From contig CM039182.1 of the NCBI GenBank assembly GCA_008360975.2, positions 106,320,443 to 106,384,442 on the forward strand: 64,000 bases of DNA, read 5' to 3'. This document shows positions 1-18,400 of this stretch, one piece after another. The notes under the pieces were generated by a model. The model ran no database searches and was not told the origin of the DNA. It saw nothing but the letters and a program-made list of their open reading frames with translations. Origin of the DNA: Lichenostomus cassidix (lineage: Eukaryota > Chordata > Aves > Passeriformes > Meliphagidae). How positions within the stretch are numbered: the stretch's first letter is position 1; every line of letters begins with the position of its first letter. Made by a program: the position numbers and the translations under genes.

Positions 1-4713
<4,713 letters not shown>

Positions 4714-5299
4714 TTAATGATCTGCTTAAAAACCTCACAGAAACCCACAGTCTCGAATCAATAGGACTGTCTCAAAGTCTCAAATTGTGACTTTTATCAT
4801 AGTAAACCACAGACAAATATTTGGCACTTTCTAAAATGAATCCAGCTCCAAGAATCTTAAATGGCTACATTTTAAATAAGCTGGGCAAAATGCACTGATA
4901 AAACCCACAAAGAAAAAACCACGTTCAATAAAACAAGTTTTTCCTGAATACGACTAGTGACAGTCAATCCACACCAACGAAAAGGGTAGTTCTCATTTTT
5001 AAGAGTTGATAAAGGCACTGACAGAAGGAGAGGCAGACAAGGAGACCAAGAACAGTATTTTCCCTAATTAAGACGACCCCGGGTAGACTCTCTGCTCCTT
5101 CCCAAGCCCTCCGTCACTGCCATACCACCAGAACAGAAATACAAACCCTCAACTCCTCCATCCTGCACACTCTTCTCTCGAATTCCCAATTCACATAGCA
5201 CAGGAACAGAAGCAGAAACACCTGGACTAGTCAACTGCTCATGGACTGCAGACCACTGGACATCGACAGCCTTTGAGAAAGACATTTTCCATTTAAAAG

Positions 5300-5900
5300 T
5301 TATACGTATGGCGACAGCTGCCCCCGCGTGCCCCACATAGGCTGCAGGTCTGAGCGGCTTCCCGAGGCCGGCGAGCTGCGAGCGCGGAGCAGGAGCTGAT
5401 GCCGTGCTGATGAAACCAACTTTTAGTCGCAGAGGCAGCGCCGCACCGCCGGCACCGAGCAGCGGCCGCCTGCGCGCAGCGGGTGGGGCAGGGCAGGGCA
5501 GGGCGGTGAGCTGGAGCCAGGAAGGCAGGCGGCAGGCAAAGTTGGGGATTAAAATAGAAATGCATTCGAGAGCGGTTTGGAGGCAACCCCGCTTTCGACT
5601 GAAGGACAGCTCCGTGCGGGGTGGAATCTTATAGGGATGCCCTGAGAACTAAAAGCCCTTGCAAATGACTAAGTTTTACATTTAAAAGGTAAGCAAAGCA
5701 GCGAGAAGTCAGATACACTTCATCACAAAACTCCCTTTGTTCTTTCAACACTGTCTTTCAGCTGCACAAAGTAATGGATTCCTTGTAAACATCTCCTCAG
5801 AGCCAGGCGGCAAACCTCACCAAAGCGGAGCGCGGCCGTGAGAGAGAGAGTTACGGGGCAGTCGGACTTGCAAAGTCCGCCGCCGCCAAAAGCATCACTT
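5300..5900 (-). promoter_or_regulatory. KCTD1: Small CpG-rich block upstream of exon 2: candidate short-isoform promoter
   Basis: CpG-dense sequence at about 5320-5620 contains NotI-like GCGGCCGC and GCGCGC motifs. A second patch at about 5820-5890 (GCGGAGCGCGGCCG and a CCGCCGCCG run) follows. These stand out from an AT-rich intron 0.6-1.2 kb upstream of the exon holding the short-form ATG. A short KCTD1 transcript starting downstream of the DUF3504 exon is established for the gene family, and this is the best local candidate for its promoter or first untranslated exon. I could not fix a donor site with confidence. Confidence 0.5.
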
Positions 5901-8900
5901 CTCCATTTTTCACGGCTGTTGAAAGATTCAAACCATAAAGGCAGCATGAGCCAGGTAAATGTCTGGTTGAAATGATTTACAGGTCAACATTGCACAATAA
6001 ATCCGAGTAATATGTAACAAAAGGCATCTATAAACCACAAGGTACTTAACTAATTTTCTTTCATACACAAAAGCAAGCTTAGGTCTAATACTGATAAAAA
6101 CGAAGGGAATGAAGAAAAACATCTAGTTTGGATGTTAGGGGGGAGGGTTGGGTTTCTTCTCTTTCTTTATAAGCAGAAGTTAATATAAATCTGCAGAAAT
6201 ACCAGGCTTAATCACTACAATTGCTAGAGGAGGTGCCTGCAGCGCAAAGAAGACAAGTCCAGACAAAATAAGGTACACACGCTATGCAAAACTAATGTCT
6301 GCTACAAATGCTATGTGGTACAACCACCACCCAAGATGCTACTGATCTGCAGAGCGGTATTTAGTAAAATAATGAAGAAAAAATTAAAAACAACTACAAA
6401 GGTGAAAGTCAAGAACTGATACAAACTGGGGGTGGGGGGAGCATTTGTTGGACGATTAGCAAGAGGAAAGCAGCAGGTCTGAGTAACACATTTCAGTGAC
6501 TAAAAGCAGACAAACAGTTTGGCAAAAATAAAGATAAAATCACCAATGAAAGTTGAGACTAAAATGGAAAACAAATTCTGTAACTTGTGTGAGATGGACA
6601 TCACCATCTCCCTTCGCTGGATCCTCTCTGGCAGAAAAAACACAGCTCTCTTGCAATTTAGCACAGTGCAGCACCACCAAGTCTGTGATAGTTTTTCAAT
6701 TGGACACATTCTCCTGTACACCCTGCCTGGGGCTGCTCGAGAGAAAATGAACAGATTTGCAGGGTTAATATTGTAGTTAGGCTGGGACCTCATTCAGCAT
6801 AGCTGCGATAGCACTGGCTGCACAAAACGGTAGAAGAATGTGTAGTATAAACATCACTGCCAGGATGGGAGATAGGTTGGAGGACTGTGGGCATTTTAAA
6901 AGGCAAAAAAATCCACAAAACACAAGAAAAGGGAACCAGTTTCCAAACCCAAGTCATAACCAAGCTGTCATTTACACAGTTTATCTACTGAAACTCCCAA
7001 GAAATAAAAATGCTTTATAATAAAACCTTGTGCTCTCTTATTTCACCCTCCTCCTTTTCTACATTTCCTCTTCAAGTTACCTGCCTTTATTGTGTCTCAT
7101 GAAACAAAGTCCATCTTCTCAATGGCTGATGTTAAGCACAATAATACTAACCTTGCTCCAGCCTCAGCCCACAAAGCACATTTCCCTACATAAAACCAGT
7201 TCAGTACCACTTTGGAGACACTTTGAAATTAGGCAATTGTATTTCTACTGCAGTGGCCTCAGAGAAACTAAAGTAGAAATGGGATTCAGAAAAGCAGGTA
7301 CTTAAAAAAACACCCATTTTTTAAATGTGGCACAACTCAATACCACTGTCACAGCACAGAAGATTGCCATCCAATGGGTACAGCATTTAACAGATCAGAG
7401 TTACATCATTGTGTTACTTAAATCTCTGTACTAGTCCAGCTATGGAAAGGATAATACAGAGACAAACAGTCTCTGAAGAAATAAATGGCTTGCACTGGAT
7501 TATTGCAAATGTGGAAGTGAACAAGCTTTGGTAAAAAGTAGTTAAAATAAGGCACTGCTGGTAAGCTAAGCTTCTACCACCTAATGTGATTACAAATACA
7601 GTACCTTAGCAAGAATTACAGGCAGAGAGACGGGAGTTGGAGAAACTATACTCAATGGGATCCAGCAAGGTATCTAGAACAGTTGACAACAAAGAGAATC
7701 AAAAAGCTCTTTGGAAGCCTTTCTTGGTGTCAGGCAGGTGAGACATGAACCCAGGAATGGGTTCAGAGCTCAGCCACAGCTGTTCACACACAGGAGATAG
7801 ATCACAGAGGTTGTCTGCCTCAGGAACTGCATCAGCTTTGTTCATGAGTGGGGCACAAAGCACAGCTACCACCTGCACTGGCTGGATGGGCAGTGACCTT
7901 CCTGACCTGTCAGTAGTCTGTTTGTCACTTCATAGCTTTCCTTCTCAAACATTTTATCATTTACCCTACCAAAAAATTAAGTAAGAAGAGAGAATCCAGT
8001 TTTGTAACAGTTCCCATGAACCAAAATACTTCAAATACCCTGTAAAGCATTTATTGTTGTTAATATTCAGATGATTCCATCCCCCTTCAACAACTTTTCT
8101 TAAAAATTAGTTCCCACTTTCACTCAGAACAAATATATTACAGAAACTATGTAATCAAAAGCGCCAAAATCTGTGTGCTAGGCAGGCTAAAGGCATTTTG
8201 GTTGTATAAAACTTTTCAGTTTTGGTTCAGCACACAAAAGCACTGCTCTATTAGAGCAGTTTGGGGCTCCTCCACTTCCCTGTTGACATTTGAAGGAGTC
8301 TTTCCACAACAAGCAGTTCATAGGCATAGGTCTTTTGAGTATATCTGAACCTGCTTCCCATTTTCTGCTCTAAGCAAGCCTTCCTGTAGGCTCAACAAAA
8401 GCAAAAGCAGCCCTGCTTTAACTACTCCTGGGATTTACAAAAATCAGTATGATTTAGAAGCCTTCCTACCAAAGGCTGCTGAGGATTATAGAGGAGAGTT
8501 TTCAAATCCCTTCTCCTCTCCCTTCTTCTCTCTTCTGCCTTTTCTTCTATACCATTTTCTCCTCAAATCCATTAAAAATATTGTTAAATAATAAGTCTTT
8601 ACACCTGGGTTGAAAAAAACACAGTAGCTGCAGGGCTGAGATGTGCACTCATGCAACTGTTCTACCAAACAAGAGTAACGCAGGAACTGTATCAATGCTC
8701 TGGTAGCAAGTGGAAGGAATAAGAGATATCTGAAGAACATGAGTCATTACAATGTGCTAATCGTACAAAAATCAAAGAGACGAGAGGCTTACTCATCACC
8801 TCAAAATATTAGCACTGGTGTCCTAAGTGTTATTTACTCTCTGTGGTCTTTGGTAAAGTCATCCCTGTTCCCTTCTTAAGACAGAAACCTTGACAAAAAC

Positions 8901-11900
8901 CATGCCACTACCAGACAGGCCGAGCTCAGGCACAGAAGGGCTGACATTCAAGTACAAACTATCTACTTGACTCACTGGACTGTGAGGATCATTTTAGCTT
9001 GCAGGTCAACGCACTGCTGGCTGGAGTTATTTTAGCCAATGTCTTCCCTGTGAGCCAGCCCAGCTCAAACAGGAGTATACATCCTACTCACTAGTATATA
9101 TATTCCCTGTCAATGCCCAAGCAATTGTTAATGCTGAGAAACTCATATGTACACGTTTCTAACTCCCTTGGATTTTTTGGGGGGAAGTGATGGCAAGCTT
9201 GTCTTATCTATTCTAGACGTTAGAAAGAATAATCATGCAGTAATTTATTCTAAAGCATGAAATCAGTCTGTGTTTATTATCCTTTTTTCACAACAGAGAG
9301 ACATGAGAGATATGCTTCTCCTCACAATAGCTTGGTGCCCAGGAACAACTGGAAACAGCAGTTGACACATCCACATCAGCCACCTCCAGCAGGAGAGTCA
9401 TTTCTGAACACATATATCCCACTGTAAGAGGAATTAATCCAAACAGCAAATAAACTTCAGAAGCTGGTGTCAAATCCCTTTTCCTCCAGTACAGAGCAGA
9501 AATCACTCAAGTGTCAGGGACAGCTGTGTGCCTGCACTCTGAAATAAACAGCAGGCTGATGCTCAGGGGTGCTTGTGGGATGGGGGGAAGCGCAGCTCAA
9601 GAACCTCATCCAAACCAGGAACATTAGGATTGCTCTCAGATTTGGCTCCTGCACAAGAGTCCCCATTTTGAAGATGCACTTTTTCAAAACAAACATTTCA
9701 TTAAAGATTAAAAAAAAAATCATGATCATGTTTCACCACAATGCTTAAACAAGTACCCCCCACTTATTTGAATTCAGCAAAAAGAGTTGCCACAACAAAG
9801 AGGCTGGAGAAAGCATTTATTCAACATAAACAATATCAGTACAGTACAAACAGCACTTCTGAAAGGTGTAGCAAGCAGGCAGAGATACAAAGCTACATGT
9901 CCAAGATACCCAGGAGCTTGTCCTGCTGGAATGGGAAAATCCCACCCCAGGAACCTCTATGGGCTGGTGATGTCCTCACACCAAATTCTCTGGCTGTGGC
10001 TCTGGTACTCAGCACACACAAATGGCACTAAGTTGTGCTGGCCCCTCAGACAGAGCCCTGCAAGGTGGTCAAAGATAACCATGTGCACCACACAGCACCC
10101 GCAAACTGAATTTTGATCTCAAGGTGGGCATGCCATCATGGTGCTCTCTCTTCACCTTCATTCTGAAGTGCCCAGAAGCACAAAGACTCAGATCTTTGTC
10201 AAAAAGTCTTTACATGTAAGAACATCCATCCTTTTCTTCTGCTTCTTCACCCTGACACCAATGGTCAGTAGCTCCCTGAGGACATGGTTGAGCTTTACTG
10301 CTGCCACTGGGTCTGCAAAACAAAGAAATAGCCCATTGTTTTCCCCAGCGAAAATATGCCAATTGCACTGTCATGTTTTGCCTTTCATCAATATAATCCA
10401 ACTGCCCTTTCTCTCACAGCTGCAAGGTTTATGATTGCTGACTCTGAACATTAGGAATTATGTTTATAAGGCAAAACTCCAGAACAATTGTGTTTGAGTG
10501 TCACACGAGAAATGGGCCCAAAACACAATCAGCTGCAATTCAATGCCACAGCAAGCTAAGATACCAGGTCCGCTGAGACTCAATAGTAGTACTAGATTTA
10601 TTATTTTAAATCTCTTAAGCTTCATTTTAAATCCTGAATGTCTGTCAACATATGACAGAAGGTCAAATTATCCTGTGCAAGACAGTCAAATACAATGTAG
10701 AGCTTGAGAACCAGGAAGGTTTTTTGGATATGCCGAGGCACCGAAGTGCAGATGATCTATGCCAAGCAGCTGCTCATTCCTCCCACCACAAGTGCCACGC
10801 TTGGGGCACTCAGTATTATTTGCAGAAATACATGTAACAATGCATTTTAGAAAGATGGATGTCATAAGGCCACCTGAGAAAGGGGACAAAGATGCCCAGA
10901 AGGGTCCATCATAGCCAGGGTGCAGGGTATAGTTCATCATGAAACAAAAACCTTGACTGAAACTCTTTCCTGAAGGTGCCAGGAACAGTGTTAGGCTGTC
11001 CTCTCTGTATCCTGAAATAGTCCAAATGCAGATCAAGCCTACAAAGGTGATAAATGCACCTCTTATCTGAGTGGCTGCAGTAGTGGTGACTGGAGCACTT
11101 ACCTGATGGGACAGTTTTAACTGGTACATTCTCCTTGTCCCAGAGTCACTGGCCCAGGGGTGGAGCGCCAATCTGGCCCCTCAAGACAGGGATCCCTTGC
11201 TGCACATCCCAAATGCTGGCTGCTCACAGCCTTCTCCTCCTTGAGATGCTGGCACTGGTGAGCACATACACATGCTAAGTGCTGCAAGCACTGCAGAGAT
11301 GTGGTGGCATTTCCTTGGTAAAATGAGCCTTGCTGGGATTTCAGAGCTGACCAGGACCTAGAATAAATGACACAGGAGCAGAGAACCAAATGCAAGGCAG
11401 GGGGCTGGAGGAAGAGAGGTAGTTGTTTGTGCTGGGTGGAGAAAGCTGCCTACCTGGAGACATAGGACAGTTAAAAACCACCCTTGGACAAGAGCTTAGA
11501 GGCACTTTGATAATTCCAGAGCCCAGGTACCAAGTCTATAGCACACAATTGGTTTGAGCAGAACAGCTCTAACTGCACCTTCATCAGCAACTGCTCACTG
11601 AGACCTTAAGAAAAACATTTAAGTGGAGAAAAAGAATTCATGGATAATGGCAGGAGTCAAATGAAGGCCTGTGCTTATACCAGTACAGCAGTAAAGGCGA
11701 GTCCAAAAACCTGGAAAAGTTTAGAGATAGGATGTACCTTCTCAAGCGCTTATAAAATTCTCTGAAAACCTCCCTAAGCCTCGAAACTGCAGACAAAAGT
11801 TTAATAAATAAATAAAATATTTTATGAGTTTGCACTCTTTATGGAAGATTAACTCAGACCCTTGCTTGTTTGTGTGAGTAGTGCTGAGGTCAGCCCAAAT

Positions 11901-12780
11901 GTTGCAATTTATTACATCCCTGTTCTTCTACACTGCCTACCCATTTCTTGCTTGGGTCAAGCACAACTCTTCTGCTGGAGGTGGCTGAAGTGCACACTTT
12001 CTGTGCTTGGGCCAAGCGAGTGGCAAACATGGCGAGCACAGACCTTGACTGAAGCCCATAACACAAGCAGGATCTTTGGAATATATCCACCGTACTATAA
12101 AAAAATCAAACCAAACTTGGGGGTCCAGGCCAGATTCACAACCCCCAAAAACACACACTTTGGCTTTCACAATGGAAGAACTTCTACAGCCTTTAGAGGT
12201 GTCGATTCAATTCTTGCTCAGCAAAAGCCTCCATTTAATTTACAAGCAAAACCGGATTTGAAAGCTGCTCCCAATTAGCACACAGCACACCACTGCCCAC
12301 CTGACACTGTGTAATCACAGGGTGTTCACCCCAGGATGCAGCAGGCTAAAACATCCCCTAGCCATGCTGGAGGACACGGTGTTTTAGATGCAGGAGGACA
12401 TCAGAACAAAAGGTAACAGACCTGCCATGAGGCTGCTAATGGTGTCCTATTATGGGGCAGACTGGACAGCTGGCATTTCAGGCCATTTACTCCACCAGGG
12501 GCTTGTCTGTTCTGCATCAGCGTCTCCTCAAATTAGCAATGAAACCAAGTTAGATGTGACCAAATGAAAGTGTAACTCCCCAGCCTGAGCTGGACATGCC
12601 CAGTTCAAAATATTTAATGAGGTACACAATGCAGTGCTTCAGTGACCTTCACTCAGACTTCTTTATTCTCACATGCAAGAGGGGACAAGTATCCTGTCAG
12701 GGACTGCAGAAACAAGCCAGTAAGTACCATGGGATCCCTTGGTCTGAGCAGAGAAAGACTGCAGTCATTGTGGACACATT

Positions 12781-12810
12781 AAAAAAAAAAGAAAAAAAGA
12801 AAAAAGAGGA
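12781..12810. repeat. A-rich simple repeat
   Basis: A-runs broken by single G residues, ending AAAAAAGAGGA. No retrotransposed body is recognised beside it. Confidence 0.8.
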
Positions 12811-15145
12811 AACGCTATTAAAAGATGAGCAGTCCCTGGGAAAGGCTTCCAGGTCTGAAGAGCCTTTAGCAGCCTGGCAGCCCTGCCCACAACACTACAG
12901 CTTGATACTGAAGTCTTTGCTTCTGCTGCCCTGAGGACAGTTTCATTTACTTTCCTTTAAACCTGGAAAATAGGTTGCTTTTCTTCTCGTACCTCTATCA
13001 AACCTCAGGTAGCAGAGACAACGTGAATTTACTTGTACTTCATAGGAAAGCAAGCACACACAAAGGGAGTTTCACCTTTTGCAAAGGGCAGGGGCAGAGA
13101 TGGCAGTACTACTTCCCCACCATACAAGGCTTCACTCATTCCAGTGAGAAGCATTGATCCAAATATCTTGAACCACTTCGTCCTTGCTGCAAGAGGTTTG
13201 GTCTGCCAGCTACTTTGCAGACAACATACCTAAACACTCTGGGGCTCCATTCAGAGTCTACACCTCCTCCCTCAAAGAGGCAGCTGCTCAGTCAGCTCTC
13301 CTCAGTTCCTGGGAACAGCCCAGGACAGAGCAGTCAACAGCTCCCACTGCCTCTGTGAGGGATGGAGAATCTCCCAGCTCATCTCCTGCACCAGTGAAGG
13401 CAGGAGTGTGACAGCCACCTTCACCACATCGACATGAGGTTTGGGCCAGGAACAGATATGGGAAGGAATGGGGGAACTCTGAACACTGGAATCCATCTTT
13501 TAACTCTTCCCAAGTAGACTACTTGTAGGTTGAGATTTATTAATACTGTAATTTTTAGTCAGAATTTTTGCTCAAGTGCTGTTGCCTTTTATCCACTTCT
13601 AGCAGTCACTCCACACATACTTTGTAAGAGTCTTCACATAAGGACAAGAGAAAAAAAACCCAACAAACACTTCCTCCTGGTTTTAGAAGGAAAGGATTTC
13701 TCTTTGCCAGAACCATGCTGGTATATTTGAATGCAAAGTCAAACAAATCCTTACAAATGGTGTTAAGATTTGAGTGGGAAAGAAACCAACTGGTTACATT
13801 CTTCTTGGATCAAGTTTGCAATTTGTCCAACAATTTTCTGGGAAGAAGTAACACTAAAAAACAAGCATTGTTCAAATCTGTCTGTTTTGTTTGCAAGGTA
13901 AGATCCTATCAGGAGTACATGAATAAAGATTAATGTCTTGAATTGCAGTTGTATCTGAAGATTTTAAAGACCCATAAAAATGTAGACTTCAGTGGGATAA
14001 CTGGAAGATTGTAATAAACTGTCAAAATTTGAGAAATGGGCTTTTCTTCTTTAGATTTGACTCACAAACTGAACAAAAATAAGCCTGTACTGCCTTATTT
14101 GAAGTCAGTTTACACTCCAGTTTGAATAGCACCTGCCCTTGGGTATGTTCCAGAAGAACATCTACCTTTCCACAAAGCGAGGCTAACACCCATTGTAAAA
14201 CTTCCAGAGGCACATTAGATGTCTGTTCTCCCCCCAGCAATTTCACCCTTAGAAGTAGAAGGAACGCTGCCAGTTACAGCCTGTGCTGAGGAAACATGAG
14301 TTATAATTTTACCCTGGGAAAATTGCTGAACTGGGAGCTTCTGGTGTGGCATAGGTCTTGCCTTCGCAATCCAATGGTTCTTTTGATTCAGAGAGGCTTT
14401 GAAAGGGTGGTGATGAAAAACATAGCCTCTCCCTTTGAATCAGCCAGCCGCCTGCTTTCCTTTGCACTTTTAAATTTGGTTTATTAATTTGCCTAGGAGC
14501 AGAAAGAAATAACACTGACCCATCTAGAGAAGATATGTCCAAAAACGTATCAACAGAACATTACCTACTTCAGACTGAACATGAAAACAAAACAAAAAGC
14601 CCCACCTATGGACTGTCTGAAGAATTTTGTATCTGGAGTGACCTTACCAGGCTTAAGAAAAACACTAAAAAGCCTTTATTAACTCTCCTGGCAATATGAA
14701 GAGGAAAAAGGTAAGGGACAAAATAGCAGGATCTGATAAAACCACATCTTTGAAATGCTGTAAGGCCCAAGAGATCTAAGCACTCTCCAGATGTTTCTCA
14801 AAGCAACCACTAATAAAATATTCTCAGCTGGAACTGCAATTTTGAAGACATTGAGTCCACTTGGTAATTATGACAGCAGCCAATAAAACAGACAGTTTCA
14901 TCTATAGCCTGACTGCAGGAAAAAGGCATGAAAGTGCTTTAAAGCCACACATTTGTAATTATCTAATTTATGATGAAGATGTAAACAGAACCACAATTTT
15001 GACAGTCACAACTCAGTCTGGTAGAGAATTAGAAATAGGGTGTGAAATTGTAATCCTAAATTATACATTCCTCACTCCAGTATTGATGAAACACCACGGG
15101 CAAAAAGAACTGACCTTCAGGACCCCTGTATCACTGCTCAGTTTC

Positions 15146-15163
15146 CTTTCTTTCTTTCTTTCT
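15146..15163. repeat. Short (TTTC)n microsatellite
   Basis: About four tandem TTTC units. Confidence 0.75.
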
Positions 15164-15312
15164 CATCTATTCCCCTTCCAAGTCACAAAAGCTGAACTTC
15201 ACAAAGCAACGTCCCAGTCTCACAAAAATGATAATTTATCAAAACCCCACTAGAGGGACAGAGACTGCCAAGAGGGAGAACAGTGCAAGGAAAGGGTAAG
15301 AGTTGAACTTAC

Positions 15313-15441
15313 TGAGATGATGGGTTTTTTGGGAGTCCTTGTCAAGACAGACTGCATTAGGGTGCGTTTATCCGCCTCTACCACGATCCCATGCATTTCC
15401 AGGGCTAGCTGGGACTTTTTCCTCTCCTCTTGTAACTCCCA
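15313..15441 (-). CDS. Candidate unannotated coding exon, in frame with KCTD1 exon 2
   Basis: On the minus strand a 43-codon open stretch reads WELQEERKKSQLALEMHGI and then VVEADKRTLMQSVLTRTPKK and PIIS. It stops exactly at a consensus donor TCA|GTAAGT (15313/15312). The frame is phase 0 at the donor, so it would join in frame to [10 protein letters not shown] of KCTD1 exon 2. A possible acceptor GGGAG|TTA at 15436/15435 would make a 123-nt symmetric cassette compatible with exon 1 as well, but its pyrimidine tract is poor. Alternatively the ATG at 15396-15394 (G at -3) could start a new N-terminus. CpGs inside the codons (ATCGTG, GCGGAT, AAACGC) persist within a CpG-poor intron. I do not recognise the peptide in any family. 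Confidence 0.4.
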
Positions 15442-18400
15442 TTAAAATTATCAGCCTACAGATTTCATAACAAGCAGGAGAACGAAAAAACCCAAACATT
15501 ATCACGAGAGAAATCATATTATGATTAACTATTTCAAAATGCCTGTGGGTTACTTAATACCTTGGGACAGGCAGTATAACACCACGCAGGTGTCCCTGTA
15601 GGGAGACAGGAAACAGCCCCCTCCTGAAAACACACATGAGGCAGCAGACAGCAAGAGGGGCCTCTCCCTAGGGCTCTAGAAATGGGCTATCCATGCAGCA
15701 CATGGAACTTGCACCCACACCCATCGGTGACACAGACACTTCCCTACCCCTGCCCCACACTAAAATCTGTCCATCTTTAGATTTTAAACCCCTTAGAGAA
15801 GCAGGTATGTTTTTGGGTGGCTGGCAGGAAGGAGCGTAAGTTCTGAATTAAGCTAAATACTTAAATTTAGCTGTACTAAATTCAAAAGGCTCCTTCAATG
15901 CAGTAGTACATTAAGTTTTTACTTAATTTTGCCTCTTTTCTTGTGCTTGGAGTTTTCTTAAACGCTGGAAATGTATTTAGGGATGAATGGAGAACTTCAT
16001 ATGCCCACCATTCCCTATGCGGGTCAAGCAGCAATTTTTTTTTGTTAGTGCAGGATTCAAGGAAAGGAGAACACAGGAGTCTGCTCTGGCAGGCAAAAAG
16101 AGTGCTTGGCAAGACAACGACCATATGGCATATGAACAAAGCATATTTTAGATTTGGTTCATTTGATTCCATTATATGTAAAAGATACTCTAAGATCCGT
16201 GTCTAAGAAATACAATTTTGGTTATTGTTTTCAGACCTGTAGGGATTTCTCCAAGTAGTCTTTGTAGCTCATATGAAAAAACATCCATTTGGCAGCCAAT
16301 TTCAGCATTTTTTACCCAGAGGGATGGTTAACCCTAAATCTATATAACCATGTGCTATATGCTAACAGCAGCCATCACTGCCCCTGCCAATGTCATAAGC
16401 CGCAATCCATTATTTAGTTGTGGACCAACAGTCTGCTAACTAGCTCAGCAAACTTAATTATATATTAAAAGACTTTTACTTGATCCAACATCAAATCAGA
16501 CCGTGCATACAACCTTAGAAGAGTGGATGAAATCAACATTATATACAATACACACTTCTTTGGATGACATGGCCTGCTTCTAAGTCTGTGGTAATATTCC
16601 TTTGGTCATTACTAAAAGACAAACCACCAATGGTTGGGCAACAAAAGCACCTGAAAACATTTAAAGAAGCAGAAAAATCTATGCCTGTCAATCAATGAGA
16701 AATGCCTTTCTCTAGCTACTGGCTTTTATTGCCTCTAATGTACAACACATTTCAGTAAAACTGAAAATAAAAACACATTGGCATCAACCAGTAGTTGATA
16801 TATCTATGTCATGGCACAGAGAAGAATTACATCACTAGATGATTCCAAGGAATAGCTCAAAATTAAAACAGCAAAAAACACCAGCTTCATCAAGAAAATA
16901 AAAGATAAACATAACACAATTAGGTTATTTTCAAAACACACAGCAGTGACACACAACTCTGGACACAGGCTGTCACTTGCCAGAGCTGGCAATGCTTATC
17001 ACCCCCACCAAGGGGTAACAAGCATTTAGGTATGACATAAATGTCTCTTCTGCCAGGCTGCTCTGTAATGGGCTCTCACAGAAGCTGGCAGTGGCCAGAA
17101 GGCTCAGCTCAGCTCACTTCAACTGCTGTTGAGGCAATAAGCTTTAGATGAATTCACCTTCATTCAGAATAATACTTAAAGAAATCTTTTGCTGGGTTTG
17201 TAGGGAAGCAGGGGAAGACTTCATTTAACCAAAGCTAGACAAAACAAACTCACTAAATATCTTGAGTCGTAAAAACCAATAAGACCATGCTGTTCAGGAG
17301 CCTCTCTAGGTCCAAACTGAGTTTTGAACCTGTCTTTTTGCAATAGAGAGAAAACAACTTTAAAGAAGGATAAAGGCTTCAAGATTGGGGAAAAAACAAA
17401 CAAAAAAAATCATTAAAAGAACAGTTTTGACTATCAAAAGTATGAGAAGGAGTCAGGTACAGACAACCACCAACCATGATGAAATAATTTTTTAAAACTG
17501 TATGCAAGAAACCCACCACATTCCAGTAGAGACCTGAAAAATGGAATAAACCATCACAAGAGGAAGATTTGATGGGTAAAGGGACAATTGCATGTGGTGA
17601 CACATCCAGAGTCTTTAAAAGACCGATCTCAGATAAAGGATGGGAGATAACTGCAAAGGCTTTTATCTGGAACCAGGTATGTTCAAGAGAAACATCAGGA
17701 AGGCCTTACAGCTTGTGTCTCACTTCATGCTTGCCTCCCACCCAGGAGCAGTAGAGAAAACCATCAGCTCCCTCCCTGGTGTGGAAGAGGTGGAAAGCAG
17801 AGGCTGAAGCACTAGCATTCCTGAAAAGGCCAGGCACAGGGGGCAACAGAGACACGAGTGCATGTCGAGAGTGGAAAACTAAAGTATCCCCTTTTGAAAC
17901 AACAAAACCCTGCAAGGAAAAGGAAAGAGCTAATAGAAGGAGGACAAAGCATTAAATTGCTAGGAGTGGGGGAAAAAACAAAAAAAAAAAACCAAAAGCA
18001 AACTCCCCCAAAATGCCAAACATTTTGATTGATAGGACTCCCCTCCAGAAAATATATTTGAGAAGCCTACCTTCAAGAACTGAAGATTTGTAATGCCAGA
18101 AATAAAGGAGCATTTGAAACAAACAGGAAGGGTTTCAGGAGTCTTGTGGTGATCACCCAGTAGAGTGTAAGAAAACAGTAACAATCCCTGAGTTGAAGAT
18201 TGTCTCAGCTATCTTCCATCCCATTACAAACACAGTCAAGTAAACACTTGATTTCTGATGAATACCAATTTAGAGTTGAAGAATTAAAAGGGAATAGCTT
18301 GGGCACAGGTTTATCTGTGGGGAAAAGGAGTAGAGTGGAAGGATGAATTGCAAGATTTTCTTTTTCAGCAGAAAAACCAGACCTCATGATTTCCACCCAT

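Larger units (their letters stand above)
5901..15312. other. Intronic, no supported gene
   Basis: Unique AT-rich intron sequence. Open frames of up to 161 codons (for example 10686-11171 minus) show no domains, splice context or bias. An A-rich tract lies at 12781-12810 and a TTTC tract near 15146-15163. Nothing else is supported. Confidence 0.7.

Noticed and set aside
10686..11171. 161-codon minus-strand frame
   Set aside because: No domain, no coding bias, and no splice donor that joins KCTD1 in frame.
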